Source: Saprospiraceae bacterium (GTDB taxonomy: Bacteria > Bacteroidota > Bacteroidia > Chitinophagales > Saprospiraceae). Taken from it: a stretch of 64,000 bases of DNA. How positions within the stretch are numbered: position 1 is the stretch's first letter; each line of letters opens with the position of its first letter. Shown here piece after piece: positions 26,444 through 37,466 of this stretch. The position numbers and the translations under genes are program-made. The DNA is taken from NCBI GenBank assembly GCA_029262995.1, contig JAJCYH010000025.1, forward strand, positions 16,256-80,255. The letters are read 5' to 3'. The notes under the pieces are model-generated. The model searched no databases, was not told where the DNA came from, and saw nothing but the letters and a program-made list of their open reading frames with translations.

Positions 26444-28966
26444 TTAAAATTCCATTTTAAATCTAAGATTCACTCTTCTCGATGTTAGGAAATTAGGAAT
26501 CGCATATTGTTGATTTCCAATAGTTTTAATCCAGGTATTGGATCCTACGTTTGCTATTTGAAGCAAGTTAAATATCTCAAGGCTAATCCAGGTGCTTTTG
26601 GTAAATCTGAAAGCATGATACGGTTTATCTTCCTTTTTATTCTGATCCCATATCTGATAGGAAAATCCAATATCGACTCTCTGATACGCCTTGAATCTAA
26701 AAGTATTCCTATAGATTACATTATTACCTCTCTGTCCAAAAGGAAGACCCGAACCATAAGCCAGATTTAAGTTCATCTTAAAATCTTTATTCTGAGGGAG
26801 ATAATCCTGAAAGTATATGTTTAAATTAAATGACTGATCAGTTGGTCTAGGTACATAATCTACTTCCTTCGGTTCTGGATCACCAAAGGTCTGTGAAAGG
26901 TGCTGAACGCCTTCAATACTTTCTCGTGCTTGCAGAAAAGATAGGTTGACCCATGATTCTGCTCCAGGGACAAATTCTCCATTTATTCTCATATCCAAAC
27001 CAGCGACATATCCGCTAGCATTATTGAGTCCAGAATATCTAATCCTTACATTATCGATTTCATAAGAAACCAAATTATCGAGCTTTTTATAGTAAGCCTC
27101 GGTAATCAATCTGAATTTCTTGTTGCTATGTTTGAGCCAATCAAAATCATAACTAAAGCCTGCTACAATATGGGTTGATTTTTGAGCCAGCAAATCTGGA
27201 TTCACTTCCCCGGATAGATTCCTCAATTCTCGATAAAAAGCGGGCTGTGCATAAATGCCACCTGATAATTTGAATGTAAAATCCTTTTCCCAAGACAGTG
27301 GTCTGTAAAAAAACTGAACACGAGGGCTGATATTGCTTTGGCCATTCAAACTCCAATAATGTAATCTTGCTCCAGCGGTTAACTTTATTTCGTACTTATC
27401 CGCTATTCCGAAGCTGTAACTGTTCTGGAGAAACGTCTGTATTCTATAGGAATTCAAATCATTGGTAGATTTGATCACTTCATTCAACAACACCTCGGAC
27501 TCACTAAAAGGTATAGAATAGCCAGCCGAATCAATTCTTTCCCACTCACTTAATCTGTCATTGATTGATTCTTTTTGGTATTTGATACCAAACTGGATAA
27601 AGTTATTTTTACTCTTATTATCTGTTTGCAATTCAATGCCACCTCGAAGCTCAATATTGCTTACTTGACTTTCAAGTCGGTTTCTTGCATAAAGATGTTG
27701 CGTTCCAACGCCAAGAACACCCACTTCATTCAATGCGCCATCACCTTCCAGATCAAACTCTACCTGGGATAGCCTATAAAATCCTAGTATATCAAATTTT
27801 TCAGTTTCATAATTATCATAACGCGAAGCCAATAACTTAAAAAACAAAGGATTTTTGTCACGTTGAGGAATGTAGGTCATTGAGACACCGCCCATTGTAT
27901 TTTCAAACCCCGTATTCTCTTGCCCTTCAAAAGCAGTAGAAAGCTGTAATACCTGAGTAAATAATCCAGAAGCACTTACTCTTTCTGTGGGTATAAAATC
28001 ATATTGACTGAAATTATAATTGGCCAATACAGCAAATTGTAAATCCTTGCTTATGTCGTATGTGATGTATGTTTGCACGTCAGCGAAATTAGGGATATAC
28101 TCCCCTTGTACATCAAGGGACCCCAACAAGTATCGCGTCGTTTTATAACGAGCACCAACCAGATATCTTAGTTTATTATAAGCATTTGCACCAAGCTTTT
28201 TACTTCCTTCCACATGTGCACTTGCTCCTAGAAAACTCATTGACGCAGAAGCCGAAAATAACTCTGGACGTTTGTATCTTACATCTAATACTGAAGACAT
28301 CTTATCTCCATATTTTGCTTCGAAGCCTCCTGATGAAAAAGCAACATCTCTAATCAGGTCTACATTTGGAAAACTCAATCCTTCTTGCTGACTACTTCTT
28401 ATCAATAATGGTCTGAAAATTTCAAAATCATTAACGTAGACAAGGTTTTCATCATAATTTCCTCCTCGTACATTGTACTGAGAACTTAATTCTCCCCCAC
28501 TACCACTGCTTGTCCCCAATGCAATATGTGGAAGGATGCTTTCAAAATTACCACTAGCGGTGGGCAGCTTTTTAAACTCGGTAATCTCCTCTTTCACCAT
28601 ACCCACATCTTCAATCTTAGCGCTTCTGATGATTACATCAATATCTGACAACTGAGCAGCCATCTGCACATTTATATTTCGTTTAGTTCCAGATTTCATA
28701 GCAGAAACAGAAGTAACCGTTTCCGAATATCCAATCCTTGAAAAACCCAATTCGACAGCTCTATTGGCAGGAACCTTTATGGAGTATTCCCCAAAGGCAT
28801 TGGTTTCTGTCGCCTCAAAACTTCCCTTCACATATACAGATACAAATTCAACAGCATCGTGTGTATCAATATCCTTGACAACTCCAAAAACAGTAGCATT
28901 TTCCTGGCTTAAGCCAAGGGATAAAAATGTGCCAAAAAATATTATTGAAAATAAAAGTTTCTTCAA
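26444..28966 (-). CDS. TonB-dependent receptor with carboxypeptidase-like regulatory domain
   Basis: Signal peptide; ATVFGVVKDIDTHDAVEFVSVYVKGS; plug LPHIALGTSSGSGGELSSQYNVRGGNYDENLVYVNDFEIFRP; beta-barrel. Confidence 0.9.
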   Translation of the reverse strand: MKKLLFSIIFFGTFLSLGLSQENATVFGVVKDIDTHDAVEFVSVYVKGSFEATETNAFGEYSIKVPANRAVELGFSRIGYSETVTSVSAMKSGTKRNINVQMAAQLSDIDVIIRSAKIEDVGMVKEEITEFKKLPTASGNFESILPHIALGTSSGSGGELSSQYNVRGGNYDENLVYVNDFEIFRPLLIRSSQQEGLSFPNVDLIRDVAFSSGGFEAKYGDKMSSVLDVRYKRPELFSASASMSFLGASAHVEGSKKLGANAYNKLRYLVGARYKTTRYLLGSLDVQGEYIPNFADVQTYITYDISKDLQFAVLANYNFSQYDFIPTERVSASGLFTQVLQLSTAFEGQENTGFENTMGGVSMTYIPQRDKNPLFFKLLASRYDNYETEKFDILGFYRLSQVEFDLEGDGALNEVGVLGVGTQHLYARNRLESQVSNIELRGGIELQTDNKSKNNFIQFGIKYQKESINDRLSEWERIDSAGYSIPFSESEVLLNEVIKSTNDLNSYRIQTFLQNSYSFGIADKYEIKLTAGARLHYWSLNGQSNISPRVQFFYRPLSWEKDFTFKLSGGIYAQPAFYRELRNLSGEVNPDLLAQKSTHIVAGFSYDFDWLKHSNKKFRLITEAYYKKLDNLVSYEIDNVRIRYSGLNNASGYVAGLDMRINGEFVPGAESWVNLSFLQARESIEGVQHLSQTFGDPEPKEVDYVPRPTDQSFNLNIYFQDYLPQNKDFKMNLNLAYGSGLPFGQRGNNVIYRNTFRFKAYQRVDIGFSYQIWDQNKKEDKPYHAFRFTKSTWISLEIFNLLQIANVGSNTWIKTIGNQQYAIPNFLTSRRVNLRFKMEF

Positions 28967-28989
28967 AATAGCTTTTCTAATTGTGATGA

Positions 28990-29664
28990 TTACAGATCAA
29001 AATTATTGATTTCCAGTGCTTTAAATTTCGCTATAGTTGCTATCGGATCTTCGCTTTTGAATACGCTACTTCCTGCAACCAAAACGTCAGCTCCAGCCTT
29101 CAGCAGAGATTCTGCATTATGCAATCCTACTCCGCCGTCGATCTCGATTAGCAAATCCAGATTCCTTGCGTTTGCTTCAGCTCTAAGTTTTCTAGTCTTT
29201 TCCAAAGTCCGATAAATAAATTTCTGTCCACCAAAACCAGGGTTTACAGACATCAAGCAGACCATATCCAAGTCTTCCAGAATATCATAAAGCGATTCTG
29301 CCGTCGTTTGTGGATTTATTGCAACTCCAGCAATTACCCCTTTTTCTTTAAGATGATGTATCAGTTTGTGTGCATGATTTGTTGCTTCAATATGAAAGCT
29401 TATGCTTTTAGCTCCGCAATCGATAAAAGAATCAACATACTTTTCAGGTTCTACAATCATTAAATGAACATCAAGTGGCTTTGTACAACTTTTGTTCATC
29501 GTTGATACCAACATTTGACCAAATGAAATATTAGGAACGAAAACACCATCCATCACATCAACATGAAGCCAATCTGCTTTTGAGCTATTGACCATTTGGA
29601 TTTCTTCATTTAAACGTCCAAAATCTGCTGCTAGTATTGATGGTGCCAACCGAAAATTACTCAT
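28990..29664 (-). CDS. rpe: Ribulose-phosphate 3-epimerase
   Basis: LAPSILAADFGRL, HVDVMDGVFVPNISFG, LMSVNPGFGGQKFI, IEIDGGV. Confidence 0.97.
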   Translation of the reverse strand: MSNFRLAPSILAADFGRLNEEIQMVNSSKADWLHVDVMDGVFVPNISFGQMLVSTMNKSCTKPLDVHLMIVEPEKYVDSFIDCGAKSISFHIEATNHAHKLIHHLKEKGVIAGVAINPQTTAESLYDILEDLDMVCLMSVNPGFGGQKFIYRTLEKTRKLRAEANARNLDLLIEIDGGVGLHNAESLLKAGADVLVAGSSVFKSEDPIATIAKFKALEINNFDL

Positions 29665-29772
29665 ACTATTAAATTATGCTGCAAAAATAATTTAATTAGA
29701 CACCATTCATTCATTAATTAGCAATCAATCCGTAAATAGATTCAAATTATTTCAGCATAAATTATAAGAAAC

Positions 29773-30525
29773 TTAACTTCCTTGGCTTATCATTTCAATC
29801 CTCAAGGACTTAAAATCAGAACTTGACAATTTGATATACAATTCAGCAGTTGCTTTAACGTCATTTTCGCAGTACCTTTTAATTTTTTCTATCTTTTGCC
29901 CATACCAGTATGCTATGTGCATACTGGAACCGTCCATATCGGACTTTGGTGAATCAATCTTAAAAATATTACAAAGCAACTCCAAGGAACTATAACTTTT
30001 ATAATCTCCGAATCTCCACATTTCAAGCGTATCGATAATATTATTTACCTGCCACGGTCTCTTATTTTTGTAATCCATAAACGCTGGAATTCGCAAACCA
30101 TTTATGAGTGCTCTTCTGCATATAAATGGCAAATCAAACTCTCGGATATTGTGTCCACAATAAAAACGAAAACGATCAGATTGAAAGGCATCCTCAACCA
30201 TATTAAAAAATGACTGAATCATTTCATCTTCTGGACATCCATAAAATGATTTTATTTTAAGGATTAAGCTTTTTTCCCCATTGCTTTTAAAATAGGCACA
30301 TGAGATGCAAATAATTTGAGCAAATTCTGAATAGATTGCTGACTTTAATAAATAAATTTCCTCATCAGGTAATTGCTGTAAAGTTTCGTCAAACCTCCTT
30401 AATCTATTGGCTTTATGCGTCCACAAAGCTTTCATCTCTATCGTCAAATCAAGGAATGATTTACTTGATCCGGATGTTTCAATGTCAATAAATAAAATAT
30501 TTTCTAATGAATTATGGTTATCCAT
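29773..30525 (-). CDS. 3'-5' exonuclease (ribonuclease H-like, PolB-type)
   Basis: LFIDIETSG (motif I), CGHNIREFDLPFICRR (motif II), YCENDVKATAELY (motif III). Confidence 0.85.
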   Translation of the reverse strand: MDNHNSLENILFIDIETSGSSKSFLDLTIEMKALWTHKANRLRRFDETLQQLPDEEIYLLKSAIYSEFAQIICISCAYFKSNGEKSLILKIKSFYGCPEDEMIQSFFNMVEDAFQSDRFRFYCGHNIREFDLPFICRRALINGLRIPAFMDYKNKRPWQVNNIIDTLEMWRFGDYKSYSSLELLCNIFKIDSPKSDMDGSSMHIAYWYGQKIEKIKRYCENDVKATAELYIKLSSSDFKSLRIEMISQGS

Positions 30526-30662
30526 AGTAGTTGCTATAATCAGAATATTGGGGAATCTCCTAGGTACAATGAGAAAAGACTTTAGAAGTAATCACCCATT
30601 TTACTGTATTGTGCTTTATTATCTTGTACATTAAAAGCATATTTGTATAAAATACTCCAAAC

Positions 30663-31637
30663 ATGAGTCCTAAATCAAACAATCTATCCTTAATTGGCAT
30701 TATCGGCATTATTCTTCTTATCGGATTAGTCGGTTACTTATTTATGAATAATTCTTCTTTAAAAAAACAACTGAAGGAGAAAAAAGAAACCTTGCTTGAA
30801 CTTGAAAAAGTGCATACAGAACTGGATCAAAACTATGAAGCAGCACTTCAAGATTTAGAAGATCTTAGAGGTGATAATCAAAAATTAAATGAACTGATCG
30901 ATACGCAGAAAGATGAGCTTGAAAAGCAGAAAAATAGAATCAGCGGTTTAATATGGTCAGAAAGAGAACTAGGTAAAGTTAAAACCGAAATGGCAAACCT
31001 AAATAAAATGGCTGCTGATTATGTTGTTGAAATTAAAAAACTTAAAGAAAGCAATGCAAACCTTCTTGCTGAAAACACAGACCTAAGTTATTCTAATCAA
31101 AACCTTTCACAGGAATTACAAATCAATAAAGAAAAAGTCAGCAATCTTGATTCTATGCAAAAAGTATTGATTAGCACAAAAGACAAACTAGAAAAAAGTA
31201 ATACAACCTTATCTACTAAAGTAGATATGGCTGAAGCCATTAAAATCAACTTTATTGAAGTAAAAGCCTATGACGATAATGGAAAAGGAAAAGTAAAAGA
31301 AAGGTCTAGAGCAAAAAGAGCTAACATGCTAAGAACTTGCTTTACTACAGAAACCAATCTTGTCACTAAAGCTGGAGATAAAACTTTTTACCTAAGGTTT
31401 ACTTCTCCCACAGGTGAATTACTTTATGTAGAGGAACTGGGATCAGGTGTGCTTAAAAACAAATTGAATGGTGAAAACGTCAGATATACAACCTCCGGAA
31501 CAACAACTTACAACAATGTCGATCTAACTGCTTGTATAGACTGGAAACCAAATTTTTCACTTTCTAAAGGGAATTATACCATTGAGATCTTTCAAAATGG
31601 TTTTAATGTTGGTAACGGCACATTTAGATTGAAATAA
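30663..31637 (+). CDS. Membrane-anchored coiled-coil protein
   Basis: N-terminal TM helix and long heptad-rich region. Confidence 0.7.
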   Translation: MSPKSNNLSLIGIIGIILLIGLVGYLFMNNSSLKKQLKEKKETLLELEKVHTELDQNYEAALQDLEDLRGDNQKLNELIDTQKDELEKQKNRISGLIWSERELGKVKTEMANLNKMAADYVVEIKKLKESNANLLAENTDLSYSNQNLSQELQINKEKVSNLDSMQKVLISTKDKLEKSNTTLSTKVDMAEAIKINFIEVKAYDDNGKGKVKERSRAKRANMLRTCFTTETNLVTKAGDKTFYLRFTSPTGELLYVEELGSGVLKNKLNGENVRYTTSGTTTYNNVDLTACIDWKPNFSLSKGNYTIEIFQNGFNVGNGTFRLK

Positions 31638-31722
31638 ACTATTGTTACATAACAAACAATCACGCATTATTATCGTTAGTATTGCTAGAGTTCTAAATTA
31701 TCGATAAACAAGCAAGACAATA

Positions 31723-32823
31723 ATGCGTGGTTGGAAGTTTTCTGCATTTATACCTTCAGGAGAGGGTACTCTTTTTGATCGACTTCTCAAGTTGTTTGAA
31801 GAGATTTTAATTCACACTTCCGGAGATGTCTCAGAAGCACTTTCATGGCTCACAGAAATTGACAAACAGCATAAACTTACAGATGATACTTATGGAATTG
31901 CTGACTTCATCCAGGAACTGATTGACAAAGGTTTTATAAAAGAAACCAAACAAGGCACTCAGATCGTTGGAATGCAGCCAACCAAAAAAATGGAAGTATC
32001 CCTAAGGAGACATGCTCTTGATGAAATTTTTGATCAGATAAAAAAATCCAAACCGGGCAAACATACGACCAAATCTGCTGGTCAGGGCGATGAGTTCACC
32101 TCTGAACTTAAGCCGTTTGAGTTTGGTGATAAACTTGATAAAATATCAATTTCTGAATCTCTAAAGAATGCACAAATCAATCACGGGCTTGATGATTTTA
32201 AATTAACGCAAGGCGACTTAGAAGTTCACGAAACATTTTTCCAATCTCAGACTAGTACTGTCTTGATGATTGACATTTCACATTCAATGATATTGTACGG
32301 TGAGGACAGAATCACGCCTGCCAAAAAGGTTGCGATGGCTTTGTCTGAACTTATAACAACACGTTACCCAAAAGACAGCCTCGATATTATCGTTTTCGGC
32401 AATGATGCATGGCAAATCGAAATTAAAGATCTTCCCTATCTGGAAGTGGGACCATACCATACCAATACTGTAGCTGGACTGGAATTAGCCATGAATATCT
32501 TAAGAAGAAGAAAAAACCCAAACAAGCAAATCATGATGATCACAGACGGGAAACCGACGTGCATTAAAAAAGGGAAAAAATATTACAAAAATGCTTTTGG
32601 CCTTGATAGAACAATTCTCAACAGAACTCTTTCTCTGGCGGTTAAAGCGAGGAAATTATCAATACCAATCACAACTTTTATGATTGCCCGAGATCCTTAT
32701 CTTGTTCAATTTATCGATCAATTTACAAGAGCTAATAGCGGTAAGGCATTTTACAGTTCACTTGAAGGTCTTGGAGAGTTCATATTTATGGATTATAAAG
32801 ACAATAAGCGCAAACAAAAATAA
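31723..32823 (+). CDS. von Willebrand factor type A domain protein
   Basis: MIDISHSM (MIDAS), TNTVAGLELAMNILRRR, MMITDGKPT. Confidence 0.88.
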   Translation: MRGWKFSAFIPSGEGTLFDRLLKLFEEILIHTSGDVSEALSWLTEIDKQHKLTDDTYGIADFIQELIDKGFIKETKQGTQIVGMQPTKKMEVSLRRHALDEIFDQIKKSKPGKHTTKSAGQGDEFTSELKPFEFGDKLDKISISESLKNAQINHGLDDFKLTQGDLEVHETFFQSQTSTVLMIDISHSMILYGEDRITPAKKVAMALSELITTRYPKDSLDIIVFGNDAWQIEIKDLPYLEVGPYHTNTVAGLELAMNILRRRKNPNKQIMMITDGKPTCIKKGKKYYKNAFGLDRTILNRTLSLAVKARKLSIPITTFMIARDPYLVQFIDQFTRANSGKAFYSSLEGLGEFIFMDYKDNKRKQK

Positions 32824-32829
32824 AATACA

Positions 32830-34293
32830 TTGAAGTACGACATTAATAAGATAAAAAATCTAGGACAGCTTAAATCGGCTGGCTACGTTTCGAAATCGAT
32901 AAAACAGGAAATAAGAGAAAACCTGATTGATCGTTTAACAAACAATCAGTCCAACTACGAAGGCATAATAGGATATGAGAGTACCGTAATGCCCGATATA
33001 GAAAGAGCACTTTTATCTAAACACAATATATTATTGCTAGGACTTCGAGGTCAAGCAAAAACTAAAATTGCTCGATTAACTGCAGATTTACTTGATGAGT
33101 TTATTCCTATAATTGACGGATTAGAACTAAATGACGATCCATTAAATCCAATTACTTCTGAAGCCATCGATATCCTTAACAAGCAAGGGGACAAAACAGC
33201 AATTCGATGGATTTCACGAGAAGAAAGATATATTGAAAAACTAGCGACTCCTGATGTGAGTATCGCAGATTTGATTGGGGATGTAGACCCTATTAAAGCA
33301 GCTAGTCTTAAACTTCCATATTCTGATCCAAGAGTAATCCATTATGGTTTGATTCCTCGTTCACATAGATCAATCTTTGTGATTAACGAGCTTCCTGACC
33401 TACAAGCACGAATTCAGGTTTCCCTGTTTAATATTCTCCAAGAAGGAGACATACAAATCAGAGGTTTCAAATTAAGATTGCCACTGGATATCCTCTTTAT
33501 TTTCACTGCCAACCCAGAAGATTATACCAACCGAGGAAGTATAATCACACCACTAAAGGACAGGATTGAAAGTCAGATCCTAACGCACTATCCTGAGTCA
33601 ATAGAAATTGCACGGCAAATCACAGATCAAGAGGTAAGAATATCAGAAGATGTAAAAAATAAAATCATCATACCTGATTTATTAAGAGATTACCTGGAAA
33701 TGATAGTATTCCAAGCAAGAGATTCCGAACTTATAGACGATAAAAGTGGCGTCTCAGCTAGGTTGAGCATCACTGCTATGGAGAATCTTTATTCTACAAT
33801 TGAACGAAGAATGCTTTTGAATAAAGAAAAAAAGAGTACAGGTAGATATTCAGACTTCTGGGGAGTGATTCCTTCAATTACAGGAAAGGTCGAATTGGTT
33901 TATGAGGGCGAGCAAGAAGGTCCATATAACGTTGCTCTACATTTGATGAGTGCTGCATTAAAAGATCAATTTCTTGAATTGTATCCTCATCCCGATCAAA
34001 GCAATACAGGTGAGAAAGACTTATATGGCACTCTACGTGCTTGGTTTGGTGCCGGGAATGAATTACTGATAACTAACGATTGTACCGATAAGGAATATAT
34101 CGAAAAACTAAACAGTGTTCCTGGATTGAAAAAAGTTGCAGAATCAATCAAGGTTGACAAAAAACTTACGCCTCTATTGATGGAGTTTGTTTTACATGGA
34201 CTTACTGAATTTGAAACCATAAGCAAGGAGTTTCTTGATAATGACATTTCCTTCAAAGATCCTTTGGCGAATATTTTCACCGATTTAAATTGA
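32830..34293 (+). CDS. MoxR/magnesium chelatase-type AAA+ ATPase
   Basis: LLLGLRGQAKTKIARL, VFVINELPDL-type Walker B (IFVINELPDLQARIQVSLFNILQEGDIQIRG), FTANPEDYTNRGSIITPLKDRI; TTG start. Confidence 0.9.
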   Translation: MKYDINKIKNLGQLKSAGYVSKSIKQEIRENLIDRLTNNQSNYEGIIGYESTVMPDIERALLSKHNILLLGLRGQAKTKIARLTADLLDEFIPIIDGLELNDDPLNPITSEAIDILNKQGDKTAIRWISREERYIEKLATPDVSIADLIGDVDPIKAASLKLPYSDPRVIHYGLIPRSHRSIFVINELPDLQARIQVSLFNILQEGDIQIRGFKLRLPLDILFIFTANPEDYTNRGSIITPLKDRIESQILTHYPESIEIARQITDQEVRISEDVKNKIIIPDLLRDYLEMIVFQARDSELIDDKSGVSARLSITAMENLYSTIERRMLLNKEKKSTGRYSDFWGVIPSITGKVELVYEGEQEGPYNVALHLMSAALKDQFLELYPHPDQSNTGEKDLYGTLRAWFGAGNELLITNDCTDKEYIEKLNSVPGLKKVAESIKVDKKLTPLLMEFVLHGLTEFETISKEFLDNDISFKDPLANIFTDLN

Positions 34294-34321
34294 TGACTAT
34301 CTTTATACCAAATTTATCAAT

Positions 34322-34753
34322 ATGAAAAATATCCTTCTTTGCTTTTTATTATGCATTATTTCTCTTTGTGTCTGTGCACAAAAAACACAGCATTATACAC
34401 CAGCACCTCAAGGCGTTAATAAGAAGGTTTTTGGAATGAGTTTCCAACAAAGGCATTTTGATCTTGGGAAAGTCAAGAAAGGAGAAAAAAGAGACATTAC
34501 TTATAGCTTTTCCAATACCGGAACAGAGGATATCGTAATTGAAATTATATCAGCATGTGAATGCACAACACTTGACTGGCCTCGGAGTGGTATAAAACCT
34601 GGTGAAACTGCTGAAATCAAGGCAGTTTTTGACAGTTCTGAAAAAGAAGCTTCTGAAACTATTGAAATCGATATCAATTTGAAAAACAAGGAAGCAGACA
34701 CGGGATATAAAAGATTGGAAATAGTAAGCTATTCCTTCGAATTAATTAAGTAA
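34322..34753 (+). CDS. DUF1573 family protein
   Basis: FDLGKVKKGEKRDITYSFSNTGTEDIVIEIISACECTTLDWPRSGIKPGETAEIKAVFDSS. Confidence 0.9.
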   Translation: MKNILLCFLLCIISLCVCAQKTQHYTPAPQGVNKKVFGMSFQQRHFDLGKVKKGEKRDITYSFSNTGTEDIVIEIISACECTTLDWPRSGIKPGETAEIKAVFDSSEKEASETIEIDINLKNKEADTGYKRLEIVSYSFELIK

Positions 34754-34762
34754 AATTACTTC

Positions 34763-36556
34763 TTAATCACTGATTTTCAATACCTCAAGGAAAGCTTTTT
34801 GAGGCACTTGAACATTGCCAATTTGTCTCATCTTCTTTTTACCTTTTTTCTGTTTTTCTAAAAGCTTTCTTTTACGGGTTATATCACCACCATAACATTT
34901 GGCAGTAACATCTTTTCGCATCGCACTTATCGTTTCCCTAGCGATAATTTTTTGCCCAATTGCAGCTTGAATCGCAATAACGAATTGTTGCCTAGGCAAT
35001 AATTCTTTAAGCTTTTTACATATACGACGGCCAAATGAATCCGCTTTAGATCTATGAACCAAGGAAGACATTGCATCAACGTTATCGCTATTCAATTTAA
35101 TGTCCAGCCTTACAAGATCTGATGCACGGTAATCTAAAGGTGAATAATCAAAAGATGCATACCCTTTTGATATAGACTTCAGTTTGTCATAAAAGTCAAA
35201 TACAATTTCTGCCAATGGAAGTTCGAAAGTTAGCTCTACCCTGTCCGTCGTCAAATAATTTTGCTTGGTCAGAGTACCTCTTTTATCCATACACAAACTC
35301 ATTATTGATCCTATATAATCAGGTTGGGTGATTATTTGTGATCGAATATAAGGCTCTTCCACTCTGTCAAGAAATGTAGGATCCGGTAGATCATTGGGCG
35401 TATTAATGGTTAATCTATCTCCTTTTTTAGTATAGGCTACATAGGAAACGTTAGGTACGGTAGTGATCACTTCCTGGTCAAATTCTCTGCTCAATCTTTC
35501 TTGTACAATCTCTAAATGCAGCATCCCAAGAAACCCAACTCTAAATCCAAATCCCAAGGCAACGGAAGATTCAGGTTCGAATACCAAAGCAGCATCATTT
35601 AATTGAAGCTTTTCCAAACTGTCTCTTAGGTCTTCAAAATCATCATTATCGATAGGATATATTCCAGCAAAAACCATAGGTTTAACCTCTTCAAAACCCT
35701 TTATGCCCTCGGTACAGGGTCTGGCTACAGTGGTGATGGTGTCTCCTACCTTAATATCTTTACTTTGCTTTATTCCAGTGATGATATAGCCTACATTCCC
35801 AGCTTTAAGTTGCTTTCGTGGTTCCATCGTCATTTTTAGAATACCTATTTCGTCTGCATGATATTCATTTCCTACATTAAAAAATCTCACATTTTCACCA
35901 CTGTTCAAGGTTCCATTTATAATCTTAAAGTAGGCAATGACACCTCTAAAGGAATTAAACAAGGAATCAAAAATTAATGCCTGCAATGGTGCTGATTCGT
36001 CACCTACCGGATGCGGAATTTTATCAACTATTGCTTTAAGAACATTTTCAACACCTTGACCTGTTTTTCCACTGGCGTGAATGATATCTTCCAAATCAAT
36101 GCCGAGAAGATCTATAATTTGATCTGAGACCTCCTCAAGCATAGCACTTTCCATATCCACTTTATTCAATACAGGGATTATTTCAAGGTCATGTTCTAGG
36201 GCGAGGTATAAGTTAGAGATGGTTTGAGCCTGTATTCCTTGACTTGCATCTATAAGTAGTAAAGCACCTTCACAAGCTGCAATTGAACGGGATACTTCAT
36301 AGGAAAAATCAACGTGACCTGGCGTATCAATTAAATTTAATGTATAAACTACACCATCGGTATGTGGATATTGCAATTGTATTGCATGACTCTTAATAGT
36401 AATCCCCCTTTCTCTTTCAATATCCATATCATCGAGCGTCTGATTCTGCATATCTCTTTCAGATACGGTTTTGGTATGTTCCAGTAATCTGTCAGACAGA
36501 GTACTTTTGCCATGATCAATATGCGCAATAACACAAAAATTCCTAATATTCTTCAT
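34763..36556 (-). CDS. lepA: Elongation factor 4 (LepA)
   Basis: [45 protein letters not shown]. Start reassigned from 36802 to the conserved Met at 36556. Confidence 0.97.
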   Translation of the reverse strand: MKNIRNFCVIAHIDHGKSTLSDRLLEHTKTVSERDMQNQTLDDMDIERERGITIKSHAIQLQYPHTDGVVYTLNLIDTPGHVDFSYEVSRSIAACEGALLLIDASQGIQAQTISNLYLALEHDLEIIPVLNKVDMESAMLEEVSDQIIDLLGIDLEDIIHASGKTGQGVENVLKAIVDKIPHPVGDESAPLQALIFDSLFNSFRGVIAYFKIINGTLNSGENVRFFNVGNEYHADEIGILKMTMEPRKQLKAGNVGYIITGIKQSKDIKVGDTITTVARPCTEGIKGFEEVKPMVFAGIYPIDNDDFEDLRDSLEKLQLNDAALVFEPESSVALGFGFRVGFLGMLHLEIVQERLSREFDQEVITTVPNVSYVAYTKKGDRLTINTPNDLPDPTFLDRVEEPYIRSQIITQPDYIGSIMSLCMDKRGTLTKQNYLTTDRVELTFELPLAEIVFDFYDKLKSISKGYASFDYSPLDYRASDLVRLDIKLNSDNVDAMSSLVHRSKADSFGRRICKKLKELLPRQQFVIAIQAAIGQKIIARETISAMRKDVTAKCYGGDITRKRKLLEKQKKGKKKMRQIGNVQVPQKAFLEVLKISD

Positions 36557-36659
36557 AGGCGACAAAGATATATTATTCATACAATCCATTCGATTAAAAA
36601 TTAACAAATTGAAGAGGTTTTTAGCTCCTATTACGTGGAAACTTCTATTTTTACAAACA

Positions 36660-37457
36660 ATGAAGCATTTAAAATATTTATTATCGCTTACCGCCCTCAT
36701 TTTTACTATGATTTCATGTGAAAAAGAGGCTCCTGATCCAATTGTAGTTGTTTCAGTTGAGCAGGATTTTGAAGTTTTTCCTTCACAGATATTGGGTTCC
36801 AATGGATACGAGACCTATTTAACTATCAGAAGTTCTGAACCAGATTTATGTTTGAACTCCATTTTGGATGCCCAAATGTCCCTAAGTGGAAACAATATCA
36901 CAGTTCAGATCAATGGCATCATTGCGCCACAAGTATGTGAAGAAGCAATGGCACATATTCAAAAGGAATTTCTTTTGCCTCAAGGCGTAGGCACATACCA
37001 TATTGAATTTATTAAATCCGATCTTATCAGCACCTCAGGTACTTTAACAATTTCAGAAAATGAAATTGACTTAGACATCGAAAGCCTAGGCGGTGTTTTT
37101 GTAGTTGAAAGCCAACTCAATCTGATAAAGAAAACTTTCGTTTGGGGATATTTTATTCAGGATGAGGGTGTTTTTGGAGGTGCGGAAATCAATGTTGAGG
37201 AAGTTCATTCTGAGTTTGCAAGTGTCATCCAGAATTTTAATTGGTTAACAGAAGGAGATTATAATTTCTTTTCTGTGGATTCTAATGGTAAAGTTAACAT
37301 CCCAGATGTGAAAGAATCAGCTTTTATGACAGCATTGGAATTGAATGAAGAATTAGGATGGCTTAATGTCAAAAGAGCTATAGATCTAGTATTCGATAAT
37401 CGTCCAAATCTAAAATACCATTTCAGCAACGGGAACGGTGAAGAATACAGCAATTAA
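36660..37457 (+). CDS. Hypothetical lipoprotein
   Basis: [25 protein letters not shown] lipobox; start reassigned from 36609. Confidence 0.65.
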   Translation: MKHLKYLLSLTALIFTMISCEKEAPDPIVVVSVEQDFEVFPSQILGSNGYETYLTIRSSEPDLCLNSILDAQMSLSGNNITVQINGIIAPQVCEEAMAHIQKEFLLPQGVGTYHIEFIKSDLISTSGTLTISENEIDLDIESLGGVFVVESQLNLIKKTFVWGYFIQDEGVFGGAEINVEEVHSEFASVIQNFNWLTEGDYNFFSVDSNGKVNIPDVKESAFMTALELNEELGWLNVKRAIDLVFDNRPNLKYHFSNGNGEEYSN

Positions 37458-37466
37458 TAAAATTGA

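Noticed and set aside
36557-36802. 82-residue N-terminal extension of LepA in the ORF track
   Set aside because: Conserved LepA starts at [17 protein letters not shown]; the extension overlaps the divergent lipoprotein gene start and is probably non-coding.
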